A program made the position numbers and the translations under genes. Below are positions 33,602 through 43,879 of a stretch of DNA of 64,000 nucleotides, one piece after another (the first letter of the stretch is position 1; each line of letters starts with the position of its first letter). Source of the DNA: Boswellia sacra (lineage: Eukaryota; Streptophyta; Magnoliopsida; Sapindales; Burseraceae); the NCBI GenBank assembly GCA_013180625.2, contig SNVD02013559.1, positions 434,001-498,000 of the forward strand, given 5' to 3'. The notes beneath the pieces were generated by a model, which did no database searches, was not told where the DNA came from, and saw only the letters and a list, made by a program, of their open reading frames with translations.

Positions 33602-36479
33602 GAGAATTTTCCTTAAAAGTAATAACAACAATATTTACATCAATATAAATTTATTCATGCACAAGGGAATAAATATAATATGAAACCTAGTTGCAAACAT
33701 TTATCTAAAAGGTGGGTGGTCCTATCCCATTCAAGAATGCATAAGTTTGTACTATAAAGTAGTAGTCACAAATTGCTCCATCTCTAAAGAAAATTCAGCA
33801 GCGTTTCCCTATAGTTCTCCAAGTACACATAGATATAGATGATTGAATTCACGTGTCATTTCGATGTTCGAAAATCCACACAAAATAGACAATCATCTAT
33901 TATGTACTTAGAGAACATGAGGAAATGTTACCAAATTTTCTGATAAGATGGAACAAAACATGACCAACTAATTTACAATACAAACTTATGCATGCTCGAA
34001 CTATCCGAATCTGGACAATTCAAGAATCATTAGTAGACATACACTCTTCGTTGTCATCTTTGGATGAAAATGAAGAAAAATTATATGTCAAATAATAATT
34101 CTTGAACGGGATCTAAGCTTATATGCATGAATGACAATTGAATATAATCATGTTAATAAACTTTTCAACGAACATAAAAAAACGTAATATTCATAACAAA
34201 GTACAGAATCGGGACCCATACTTTATGTGAAATAACTTGTGGCACCTTCTTGTTTGGGCTCTATTAGTTTGTGGTAACTACAATGCCCACCTAGAAGGCT
34301 ACATATTAATTTGGGATAATGAAAACCTATCAGTTTACAAGTTGTTGGGTTGGTTTATATTGTTATTTAGTGGGCTGGTTTGCTATATACTGTCAATTTT
34401 TAATGGGTTGCTTTTGACCAGTTTGGGGTAGGTGTGGGATGGTTTAAATGGGTTGTTATGTCATTCTTTGATTAAGTGTGGGCTGGTAGGCCTTCTTGGC
34501 AAAGTGTGGTAGGCCTTCTAAATCTTTTATTAGCATATCTAAATGTGTAAATGTGTATTAGGTGGAACAAATTTTAAATACCTTATTGATGTGGAAGAAC
34601 TTTTATTAGCATGAAAAGAAAGATACAATAGTTTTAAATGTAATAAATCTTTACCATCTTTACCATTAAGTCAAGTTTATCTGGAGTTCAAATTAATTTG
34701 AAGTATTCAGAAGTATGGTTACGATAACGAACAATTTTGAAATCTTATCTCAATTAGTTAAAGACCTCTGTGAGGAATAATATGCAACACACATACAAAT
34801 TCTTATCACTAGTGATTTGACAATTATATTAACTTGGCATCTAAATATGGCATAATCTGATAATTAATGTGGCAATCCTATAAAGTGCAACATACAAGAT
34901 TTGATCTTATCTCAACATACAGGATTTGAGATAGAGACTTTGAATATTTAATTAATTACATGCTCCTTATATTTATGCTATAAAACAAACTCTTGTTTGA
35001 TCTCCATAAGTTTTTAACAATTATTTATTAGGATCTGAGCAAATCTTTTCTAACTTTGATCTTTTGTGACAAAATCTGATGGGCTTTGATTGTGGCCATA
35101 ACTTGTGTTATATATATAGTGGTACTAATAATAGCCTGTAGTTTATAATTTATTTGCTTGTCTATCATATCACTTTCAAAAGGGGTACAGTTGGGAAATA
35201 TATGAGATTATATATTTTTTGATAGGAAGGAAATATAAATGACAGTATTTAGTAATACTTAAATACAATCTTTTTATTTTTTAAATTTGGGCTGGCAGCC
35301 CAGCCATCAGCTAGCTTCATCGGTGCCTTGGCTATTGTAAGATGCTTGTTATGAGCTAACCTTAGAGCTTTTCTAGAAAGCAGTCACTCTTTTCCATTTA
35401 TTTTTGATAAGAAACTTTTCAAATTGTATCAGAATAAAATAGCTATACAAGGTATAACAAGCATTCCACTAAAGAAGGACTAGCCTGAGAGGGCATAGAA
35501 CTTTACAAAATGATACATTAATAAGCCATATAAAGTTAGTTAACCAAGAACTAGGCAGAGGCACCCAAAATCACGAGTAGTAACCCAATACTGCCTCCAA
35601 AAATTTCACCATGTCTTGATATCTATTTAATAGTTGCACAAAAATATCGATGTATGATGATAAAAGAATGATGAATTACAAAGTTCAACTAGAAATATAA
35701 AATCACACACCAATCCACAATGTCTATTGCAAATCTATGATTTCCCAAAGAAAATTAATGGAAGTCGATCACACAAAAATCATCATGGAAACGCAAACAG
35801 CAACAACAAGCCATGGAAACGCAATAGCAAACGCAAACAAAAACAAGTCATGGAAACACAATAGCAAACGCAGACAAGATATAGTACCAGTTCAGAAGTC
35901 AATCACGAGAGTTCTAGGAGCAGCTCGATGCAGAAAGCACACTCCTTGTCTGCACTCTTTCTCACTCTCCTCAACCACGAGTCACAAGCCCACAATCCTT
36001 CTTCTGCCATTGGGAAAGGAACATCTCTCAAGTGTTATGATCCTCCATTGCTGCTCGGACTAAGGAAGAAAGTAGATAGATATAGTAGCTCACCAGTAGT
36101 AAAGCGGAAGAAAGCAGGCAAACTACATCAGCACATTTCCCTCGCCACAATCTTCGTCGACTCGGTTGAAGTAGCTCACCAGTAGCAAAGCGGAAGAAAG
36201 CGAAAGATAGATATGTGCCTCGACGATCCCTTATGGGTTTGGCAAACTCAGCAGAGGAGTGGTGGAGTTAGAATTGGCTTGGCGGAGAAAATGGAAATCC
36301 AAAACAAGGAAGCTTGGCACGACCAATTCCCGCAATTCCCGCAATTCCCGCAATTATTTAGAAAATAATTTGATGAGAAATGAGAGGGAATACAAGAATT
36401 TGATGAGAGGGCGAAAACGGGAGAGAGATGAGAGGGAGATCGAAATAATTTCACGCAATTCCCGCTCTTAGGGCAAAAT
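33602..36479. other. 5' non-coding region of the CACTA element
   Basis: Nearly 2.9 kb between the right subterminal repeats and the TNP2 start. It holds no recognisable domain. There is a local duplication, CTCACCAGTAGTAAAGCGG at about 36091 and CTCACCAGTAGCAAAGCGG at about 36176, and a 9-base microsatellite at 36324-36354. The stretch 35780-36200 is less AT-rich and could contain untranslated exons of the transposase transcript. Confidence 0.4.
36324..36354. repeat. 9-bp tandem repeat (AATTCCCGC)n
   Basis: Three full units and a partial one of AATTCCCGC, with another isolated copy near 36458. Confidence 0.9.
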
Positions 36480-36613
36480 AAATTTGGGGATTTTTGGCCC
36501 AGTTAAACGGCGGTTTCGAAACCGCCGTAAAGTCCGTTGTATGTCGGCCTTCTGCGGCGGTTTTTAAAAACCGCCGCAGATGGGCACAGTATACGCCCCT
36601 GATTCTTGTAGTG
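36480..36613. repeat. Right subterminal repeats and terminus of the CACTA element
   Basis: GGCGGTTTCGAAACCGCCG at about 36509 and GGCGGTTTTTAAAAACCGCC near 36557 are two perfect hairpins of the same repeat as at the left end. CTTGTAGTG closes the element at 36613. Confidence 0.88.
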
Positions 36614-37716
36614 TGAATATGGAAGTAAATTCATACTAGCACAAGATCAATTAAAGCATTTTCGACTTTATAATCTCCAATAATGCATGAAATTGTAGAA
36701 CAACCAGGATCCTTATATTTCACAGAATTACTATTATGAAGAATAGCACTTACTTGTTCAGCTAAAAAGCCTTCTTTTTTTACATTCAATTTTCTTTTCA
36801 CAGTACACAAATCTTTCAAAATTTTTCCATAAGAAGGTACCTGTTTAATCACATCTAGCAAGGGAATATTGACCTTTACCTAGTTGAAAATTTCATAAAT
36901 TTTAGAATTGTGGTTTGGCTTCTTATGAGTGGTTAATGCTTGAGGGAATGCAAGCATAGGTGGGGATTTGGTTTCCACTTTGCTATGTTGGTTTTGTAAC
37001 CTCTTCCTTACCCTTAAAGATCGATTCATCTTTTTTCTCATAAGGTTTAAGAATGTATTTTTCAACAACCTTACCATTGTGAAGGGTCATGACTGATTTA
37101 GATTGGTCCACATAATGGCTATTTGAACTGCTTGCACTTGAATTAGATTGATCTGTGGGGCTCTGCAATGTTTGAGAAGGGAATTTCTCTTCTTCTTGGA
37201 TACTAAATGTAGATGCAAATTTTGCAAGAGTGTCTATCAAATTTGCTAATGTTTGAGCAGTTTAACTATTAAAGGTCTCTTGCTTTGCAATGAATGAATG
37301 CAATGTTTCTTCAAGATCTTTCCTAGAGGAGAGACCTATGATGCATGATCATGAGCATTTTAAAAATTTCGACGTGTTTCAAAAGGACTTGTGAAGATTG
37401 TGCATGATTGTCATTTTTGAACTAAAATTCGGATGATTTCTCCAACTGCGATTATAGTTTTGTGAGTATGGACTGTGATTTAGCATTTTGAAAGCGTTTA
37501 AGGCATTGGCTTGTCCATGGAGACATTCCCTGAAAGTAGGCAAAGTTGGACAATAATCGATAGAATGATCATTCGCATTACAAATATGGCAGCAAATTTC
37601 TTGAATGGACTTCATTTCTAAAGCCTTAGCTTTTCTAGCTAGATATGCATATTTGGCTAGAAAGTCATGGTCTTCCCTAAGGTTATAAATGCCTCTATTG
37701 GATGTCGAGGGTGGGG
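36614..37716 (-). pseudogene. gag: Gypsy A gag C-terminus and protease N-terminus
   Basis: From right to left on the minus strand: SNRGIYNLREDHDFLAKYAY and CCHICNANDHSIDYC, a CX2CX4HX4C zinc knuckle (about 37545-37610); then MTLHNGKVVEKYILKPYEKK and DESIFKGKEEVTKP; then the protease beginning VKYKDPGCSTISCIIGDYKV ENALIDL. At the active site one base is missing, so D-L-G-A-S becomes D-L-V-L-V and a stop. The frame ends at the CACTA border (36614) on one side and at the Gypsy B border (37716) on the other. The rest of gag continues at 45408. Confidence 0.85.
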
Positions 37717-39236
37717 TGATGAACACTTAAATATGCATGTTTAATAAGAGTTTAGTTCATCATATTGCATTAATAGTGTCATTAAATTTCTCAACTTAAG
37801 CATATTTGTAGCATTTGCATCTTTGGAATTAATTCCTCTTAATTTTGGTTTTGTTATAGGTTTGGTAAAATGAGCATAACTCTCTATTTATAGATCAAAT
37901 GGTGCAATTCTTAATGTTTTGGAAAGATGATTCAATTGTCTACAAGATTGCATTTCACAAGAATCATCAAATTCGGGCTCTTAGTGGACCAAAATTGGGC
38001 TTGAAGTGAACCCATCTACAGTCTCGGCCCAGTCTGACCAGGCCTCAGTATTTGGACCGTATCTCTCAAAATACGTATCCAAATTGTGCAAATCAATATG
38101 TTATAGAAAGTTGAGAGAAATATCTACAACTTTCATGAAGACATGTGATTAAAATTCACAACATTTCGATGTCAAAATTGATGGTCAAAGTCGGTGCCTA
38201 ATGATCCCAATTGTCAAAGATATTTACAACTAATATTTGACAATTATGCCCTTGTAATTTGACAAGTTTGCCCCTGGATGTATCTATAAATAGAGGTGCC
38301 TTGTGACCCATTAGGGCATCTTGACCTTGGCTGGAACATTTTGGCTTTGGCTAGGATCTTGTATTGTGTGTTTATGTTATTAATGAATTTCCTTTTTCTT
38401 GCATTTTATTTTCTTTCTATTATAATGTTCTTCTAATTTCTCTTTTGCTAAGGTGAAAGGGTGAAACCCTTGATATGAGAATAAGGATTCTCTAACCCTT
38501 AATATGTGCTTAATAATCTTAATCTTATAATGTTTATTCAATATGATTTATATTTAATTTCTTAATCAATCTTGACACCACTCGTAAAGTGGAGGTCTTG
38601 ATCCATTGTCGACAATCCTTGGCACATCAAATGCTTGGATCCTTTCTAGATGATGTATGGTTCTTCCTTACCGACACGAATCTAGTTAGGAACCTTGATT
38701 TGTTGTAGACATATGGTGATTGGCACATTGGATGCTTGAACCCATTTACAAGAAGTGGTATAAATATTGGTAATGAAACAAATATAATTCATATAACTAA
38801 AATGGGTTAATTATCCTTATTTGAAATATCAAGGGCGGATCCCCTAACCTTAGCCTTCATTGTTATTGTGTTAATTCCTCTTGTATTTTAATTATTCTAT
38901 TGTTTATGAACTTTTTATTTTATTTACTATGGTAGGTTCTACCACCTTATGAAATTGTTCTTTAATTTACTATGGTTGGTTATACCACCTATTTCCATGG
39001 ATGGTTTTACCTCCTCTTGCTTTTTGTTTTATATTTGAATGGTCGGTAATACCGCCTACCATCTTACATATTTATTGATATTATCTTGTCATTTCTTTGA
39101 ATCATCCATATCACATTTGTTTATCTTATAATTTGTAACGCTTAAATTCCCTTCCTCGTGGATCGACCCCGGTCTTACCGGGTTTATTACTTCGACACTC
39201 CTATACTTGGGAGACAATCCTTTTTCGGATGTGTCA
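37717..39236 (+). repeat. 5' LTR of Gypsy B
   Basis: It starts TGATGAACAC and ends GGATGTGTCA, with a 1520-base length. It contains a TATA box at 38285-38293. The near identity with the 3' LTR dates this insertion as the most recent event visible in the window. Confidence 0.95.
38285..38293 (+). promoter_or_regulatory. TATA box of the Gypsy B LTR promoter
   Basis: TATAAATAG in the context ATGTATCTATAAATAGAGG. It is conserved in the 3' LTR (44449-44457) and, reversed, in Gypsy A's 5' LTR (about 47312-47320). Transcription would start about 30 bases downstream and run through gag and LOG. Confidence 0.7.
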
Positions 39237-39240
39237 AGTT

Positions 39241-39258
39241 TTTGGCGCCGTTGCCGGG
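39241..39258 (+). other. Primer binding site of Gypsy B
   Basis: TTTGGCGCCGTTGCCGGG, four bases after the LTR, is the primer binding site sequence usual for Athila/Tat elements, attributed to tRNA-Asp. Gypsy A has a mutated version with three changes (46307-46324). Confidence 0.88.
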
Positions 39259-39472
39259 GAAGGTAAAGTTTGGCGTACAAAATTGTAAGTACGTTCTTTT
39301 CCCATTTCTATTTTTATTTTTCTTGCATATGTTCATCTCTTCTCTCCCCATTTCTATTTTTATTTTTTCTTGCTTGTGTTCATATTTTCTTTCTCTTTGC
39401 ATAAGTTGGTAGAATTGTTAGGAGTCACTCATCTTCTTTAAAAAACATGCTCAAACCCAACTGAGAACATAA

Positions 39473-41317
39473 ATGGATTGCATGAATCTTATGAGAACTT
39501 ATGCACAATCATGCATAGTCTTCCCTCATGATGCAACATATTTCGACCATGAATCGGATTTCATTCAATTCTTACCCCACTTTCATGGCCTAGATGTTGA
39601 AAACCCAATTTTGCACTTGAGAGAATTTGAAGAGTTTTGTAACACATATAGTGACCTAAATTGTAGCATAAACATCTTTAGATTAAAGCTTTTTCCTTTT
39701 TCTTTAAAATATAAAGCTAAAACATGGCTACAAAATTTTAGGTCAGGATCCATTAGCTCATGGGATGAAATGCAACAACAATTTCTTAAAAAATTCTTTC
39801 CTCCCTATAGAACAAATTCTCTCAAAGGGCAAATCATCAATTTCACTCAAAAACAAGGAGAGACCTTTTACCAATGTTGGGATAGGTATAAAGCATTGCT
39901 TAATACTTGTCCTAATCATGGTTTGGAAACATGGAGACTAGTTTTAATTTTCTATGAAGGTCTTACACATCAAGCTAGGCAAATGGTAGAATTAATGTGT
40001 AATAGACAATTTGAAAATAAAGACCCTGATGAAGCCATGGATTACCTAGACTTGCTAGCAAAACATGCCCAAAATTGGAACAATGTTGGCACCTATGAGG
40101 TACCAAGAACATCTAACAGAGGCATTTATAACTTTAGGGAGAATCATGATCTTCATGCTAAATTTACATCCCTAGCTAGAAAAGCCAAGGATTTAGAAAT
40201 ATGGTCTATGCAAGAAATTGTCTGTCACACTTGTAATTCTAGTGATCATCCAACGGATGATTGCCCAATTGTGCCTACCTTTAGGAAAAGTCTCTATGAA
40301 CAAAGCAATGATTTAAACACTTTTCAAAGGTCAAATCCTAATCTTTACTCACAGAATTTTGGATGGGAAAATCACTTGAATTCTGATTGGAGGAATGATA
40401 ATAATGCACAATTTTATCAACCTCCCTTTCAATCATATCAAAATTTTCACAAATCTCATGATCATGCATCTTATGAGGATCTCGAAGAAACATTGAATTC
40501 ATTCATTGCAAAGCAAGAGGTTTTTAATAGTCAAGTTGCTCAAACTATGGCGAACTTGAACGATGCTCTTGAAAAGTTTGCATTTGCGCTTAGTCCTCAT
40601 GACAAAGGTGAGTTTCCATCTCAACTAGAGCCAAACTCCATCAATCCACATGTGAGTAATCCAAGTGGCCAACATCTAGACGGAGATTCGGTAAGTACTC
40701 TTCATGATGGTAAGGTTGACAAAGAACATATTCTTAACCCTTATGAGAAAGATGATGAATCAATCTTAAAGGGTAAGGAAGAGGTTAATAAACCTACACC
40801 TAACAAGGAAGAGATCGAATCCTCATTTATGCCCTCATGTCATCATGCAAAGGAACTTAATCAAAATTTTGACCTTAATGAATTTTTCAGGCATGAGGAA
40901 GCTAATAGGACTAAGACTAATGTGGAAGACTATATTCAAAATGAGAATTTTTCAAGTCCTTCAGAAATTGGGTTAACCATTTCATTTGAACCAAGTATGC
41001 AACTAGTGCCCATTGCTTCTAAAGAATTCTCATTACTTGATTTTATACAGGTGAAAGAGATAAAGAGTTGGGAGCCATGTTTTAAACAAAGGCAGGAAGA
41101 AACATCCACACTCAAGAATGCATGCCTCAAGGACAAACAAATTCAACTAGTGGTAATCTCTTCCATTCTTACAATTAAAGGAAAAAGAAAGGTACCACCT
41201 CAATGGCATATTTTTGATCGTGGTAAATTGCTTTCAAAGAGATTCCTCTTTTGGCTTTTTTTATTACGATTGTTCAAATTTCATCCATTGGTGCCATATT
41301 TTTATTTTTGTTCTTGA
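39473..41317 (+). CDS. gag: Gag polyprotein of Gypsy B (Athila-like), intact
   Basis: The 614-codon open frame begins MDCMNLMRTYAQSCIVFPHD. The capsid domain (Retrotrans_gag) spans roughly residues 55-185, with RLKLFPFSLKYKAKTWLQNF, SSWDEMQQQFLKKFFPPYR and GETFYQCWDRYKALLNTCPN. A zinc knuckle CHTCNSSDHPTDDC (CX2CX4HX4C) is near residue 250. Then comes a Gln/Asn-rich stretch and an acidic spacer (HDGKVDKEHILNPYEKDDES). The last 60 or so residues are fused across the pol deletion to sequence from beyond the integrase, ending in a hydrophobic tail (RFLFWLFLLRLF) that is a by-product of the deletion. It would form the particle and bind RNA, possibly for a complete relative's enzymes. I chose the start at 39473; the ATG at 39479 in the same frame is a possible alternative. 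Confidence 0.9.
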   Translation: MDCMNLMRTYAQSCIVFPHDATYFDHESDFIQFLPHFHGLDVENPILHLREFEEFCNTYSDLNCSINIFRLKLFPFSLKYKAKTWLQNFRSGSISSWDEMQQQFLKKFFPPYRTNSLKGQIINFTQKQGETFYQCWDRYKALLNTCPNHGLETWRLVLIFYEGLTHQARQMVELMCNRQFENKDPDEAMDYLDLLAKHAQNWNNVGTYEVPRTSNRGIYNFRENHDLHAKFTSLARKAKDLEIWSMQEIVCHTCNSSDHPTDDCPIVPTFRKSLYEQSNDLNTFQRSNPNLYSQNFGWENHLNSDWRNDNNAQFYQPPFQSYQNFHKSHDHASYEDLEETLNSFIAKQEVFNSQVAQTMANLNDALEKFAFALSPHDKGEFPSQLEPNSINPHVSNPSGQHLDGDSVSTLHDGKVDKEHILNPYEKDDESILKGKEEVNKPTPNKEEIESSFMPSCHHAKELNQNFDLNEFFRHEEANRTKTNVEDYIQNENFSSPSEIGLTISFEPSMQLVPIASKEFSLLDFIQVKEIKSWEPCFKQRQEETSTLKNACLKDKQIQLVVISSILTIKGKRKVPPQWHIFDRGKLLSKRFLFWLFLLRLFKFHPLVPYFYFCS

Positions 41318-41927
41318 TTTTTGCTATCATTTCTAGTTTGTTTTTATTTTATTTTGTGTGTGTTTATTTTAGTTGTGTGTTTATTTTAGTTGTGTGTTTT
41401 TATTTTGTTTTTCGGTCAAGTGGCAGATATGGTACTCCATAGCTTTTAAAGTCGGTTTTTTAGTTCCCCAAAAACTGTTGCTCACCTTGCATTCATTTTC
41501 TTTTCTTCTCTCTCATTTTCTTCATAGTATTGGGAATCTGACTCAAAATGACCCTGTTTGCCAGTTTATAAGAAAACTAGATAGGAAGCATATCCCCAAC
41601 TCATAGAAGGTGTTTAAGCCGTTTCTGGACGTAAAACCAGAGGAAGATGTGAGTCACAATCACAACTACCTGTACATATGCATGTGTGCCATCATTTTTG
41701 AATTTTAATGCCTTATAGCTGTCATTTTTGAATTTGTATCTTTTGCTTGACTTATGGTGTCTTATTTCATCATCTTTTTTTTTTTAATTTCTATGCATTA
41801 TTGTCATATTTTTCAAAAAGCAACCGAGCTACCTATTTAGATGTCATCATTAGCATACCTTTTTGCACTCCATGAATACCACATCTATTGTTCTCTTCTT
41901 CACACATAGTTAGAGAGTTGCATAGAC
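41318..41927 (+). other. Pol-deletion scar and LOG 5' region of Gypsy B
   Basis: There is no protease core, RT, RNase H or integrase between gag and LOG. The stretch from about 41430 matches the sequence downstream of integrase in Gypsy A (reverse of about 23640 and lower). T-rich sequence and TTCTTCACACATAG (41896-41909) lie just before the LOG start and resemble a polypyrimidine tract with a 3' splice site. Confidence 0.65.
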
Positions 41928-42578
41928 ATGGAGGGAACCTCAAAACGTCGAATCCAAAGGATATATGTATTCTGTGGATCTCGACCGGGTAAAAGTGAGG
42001 AGTTTGTAGAAGTAGCAAATTACCTTGGTAGGCTACTGGCTGAAAGAAAGATTCATGTGGTTTATGGGGGAGGTAGCCTCGGGTTAATGGGTTGCGTATC
42101 AACAGCTGCACATGTAGGAGGTAGTCAAGTGTTAGGAGTTATTCCTAAAGCTTTGGCTGTAGAAAGCATTGTTGGAAAAACGGTTGGGAAGGAGTTACAG
42201 GTCTCATCTATGCATGAACGCATGGCACATATGCTCATCAATTCAGATGCCTTTATTGCTTTACCAGGTGGCTTTGGTACTTTTGAAGAAATTTTTCAAA
42301 TTGCCTCTTGGGCCCAACTGAACCTCCATCAAAAACCCATAGGTTTGTTGAATGTTAACAATTTCTTTGATCCTTTAATAAGTTTTGTTGATGCAGCTGT
42401 AGAACAAAATTTTATCCCACATTGGGCGAGACAGATCCTTATTTCTGCCAATTCTGCTGGTGAGTTACTTGACAAATTACAAGCAGTAAAGTACGAACCT
42501 GACCCAGCTAGTACTCAAATTAATTGGGCAGGAGAGCAAAACAAAAAGTGCAAATTGGATCTGAATCTCCGTTTGTAA
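41928..42578 (+). CDS. LOG-family cytokinin riboside 5'-monophosphate phosphoribohydrolase, intact and intronless, inside Gypsy B
   Basis: The 216-residue protein has the full LOG layout: an N-terminal strand with IYVFCGSRPG, the Rossmann-type loop YGGGSLGLMG (about residues 46-55), LGVIPKAL, the MHER motif with its conserved Arg, and PGGFGTFEE (PGGxGTxxE) with its conserved Glu, followed by ASWAQLNLHQKPIGLLNV. Length matches plant LOG proteins (about 210-230). Plant LOG enzymes release active cytokinin bases from nucleotides in the cytosol; activity here is inferred. Plant LOG genes normally have several introns, and this copy has none, which indicates capture as cDNA. It lies downstream of gag in the same orientation, with no own promoter recognised. 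A decayed copy in the same position occurs in Gypsy A. C-terminal residues after about 190 (KKCKLDLNLRL) differ from typical LOGs. Confidence 0.93.
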   Translation: MEGTSKRRIQRIYVFCGSRPGKSEEFVEVANYLGRLLAERKIHVVYGGGSLGLMGCVSTAAHVGGSQVLGVIPKALAVESIVGKTVGKELQVSSMHERMAHMLINSDAFIALPGGFGTFEEIFQIASWAQLNLHQKPIGLLNVNNFFDPLISFVDAAVEQNFIPHWARQILISANSAGELLDKLQAVKYEPDPASTQINWAGEQNKKCKLDLNLRL

Positions 42579-43867
42579 TGTTTTCTTGTGCTTTATTTTA
42601 TTTTATGAGTCTTTCAGGTCATCTCTCTTTAATAACAGAAGCTTCAGGTAATGTCTCCTATACTTTATCTCTTTATGTTTAAACATTGAGGACAATGTTT
42701 CATTTAGTTGGGGGGGAAGGATAGTAGACATAAGTGTGTCTTGAATTTTCTTTTTTCTTGAAAAAAAAAAAGCGAGTTAGTAATTAGATTCAGAGTGCGG
42801 TGTAAGGAGTTCAAATCCTCTTGAGACGCATTCTGGGTCAGGAATGGCAGAGTAGGGAGGGCCAGTTTGAACTCTTGAAACCCATTCTAACCAATTTGTC
42901 ATTTTATTCTTGCATTTGTGAACTCACTTAGCTAACTTGATATTATTTAGTCTTGATTTTTGAATTTTATAACAAAGAGGTCTTATTCATTTCACTTTGA
43001 ATTATTCAAATCTATGAACTCTCACAACCTTATCATTTAAAAATTGTGTGCTTATGTACTCATTAAGCAAGTATTCATGAACCTTTCTTCACACACACAC
43101 ACATACCTTGATGCATGATTGTGGATGGTAAAATGAAATATTGTAATATTGAGTTCTTTTGTTTTGTTTAGGATAACAACACAAAGGAAGGGGAAAGTTA
43201 AAAAAAAAAAAAAAAAGTGAAAAAAAAAGAAGAGAGCAATTGTGGATAAGTTTGGTCTCGTAGCCTCCTTAATTCGAGCAATTAAGCCCGATGGGTGCCT
43301 CAACACCTAATACCCTAAGACCAACTGGTTTGGGAGCTATTGGCCTAAAGCTCACTACATGGATTAAGGAGAAAACTTAATGGGATTGAACATTGCACTA
43401 TCCACAAATTTCTAAGAAAAAATAAAGCATCGGCAACCCGAGTCGTTAAGCTCGAAGGGCTGTCTTAACACCTAATGCCCTAAGGCCAACTGGTCTGGGA
43501 GTCATTAGCCTAAGGCTCGCTACATGGGTTAAAGATGCATTCCTTCAAAAAAAAAAAGAGAAAAAAAAATATATATATATATAAAATGAATAAATGCCCC
43601 TTACCTAAGGTTGTTAGCCTTAACAAATATTAGAACCAATATGACTTCTTTCTAATAAGCCCCATAATCATGTGTCGACTGAGCACAAAAAGAAGGTTTA
43701 TTGATATCTTGACTGAAGGGTACATGAGTCATAAAAAAAAAAATCGGTTGAGAGTTTGTTTATTTGGATAAAATCAAGGAGAGTGCAATAATGACCACCT
43801 TGATGTAAAATTCTATAAATCACTTCTAAATAATAACGCTTTAATTGCTAGGGACTAGCAATAAGCT
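42579..43867 (+). other. 3' non-coding region of Gypsy B with paired ~170-bp repeat
   Basis: Two units lie at about 43262-43430 and 43431-43530. They share CACCTAATACCCTAAG / CACCTAATGCCCTAAG, CCAACTGGTTTGGGAG / CCAACTGGTCTGGGAG and AAAGCTCACTACATGG / AAGGCTCGCTACATGG. Both are also in Gypsy A. A-rich runs lie at 43199-43216 and 43548-43570 with a short TA run next to the latter. No further coding region is seen. Confidence 0.7.
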
Positions 43868-43879
43868 AGTTGGGGGGTG
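43868..43879 (+). other. Polypurine tract of Gypsy B
   Basis: AGTTGGGGGGTG directly before the 3' LTR start at 43880, in the position where plus-strand DNA synthesis is primed. The same sequence, slightly changed, adjoins the 3' LTR of Gypsy A. Confidence 0.8.

Larger units (their letters stand above)
27121..36613 (-). mobile_element. CACTA (En/Spm) transposon, nearly complete, 9.5 kb
   Basis: The left end is CACTACAACAGTG and the right end, read inward, is CACTACAAGAATCAGGGG. Both sides are flanked by TGA (27118-27120 and 36614-36616). Subterminal regions are packed with GGCGGTTT/AAACCGCC repeats. Two minus-strand genes are present: TNP2-type transposase (30019-33601) and a Transposase_24-type protein (28002-29758). 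This is the standard two-gene organisation of autonomous plant CACTA elements. A few nonsense changes in both genes suggest it is recently dead. It is inserted in the protease gene of Gypsy A. Confidence 0.95.

Noticed and set aside
35737..36185. Two overlapping plus-strand open frames (108 and 85 codons)
   Set aside because: They lie antisense in the CACTA 5' region, share no domain, and include the local duplication. More likely non-coding or an untranslated exon.
39158..39412. 84-codon open frame across the LTR/primer binding site junction of Gypsy B
   Set aside because: It spans the LTR border and primer binding site, with a hydrophobic low-complexity translation. Not a gene.
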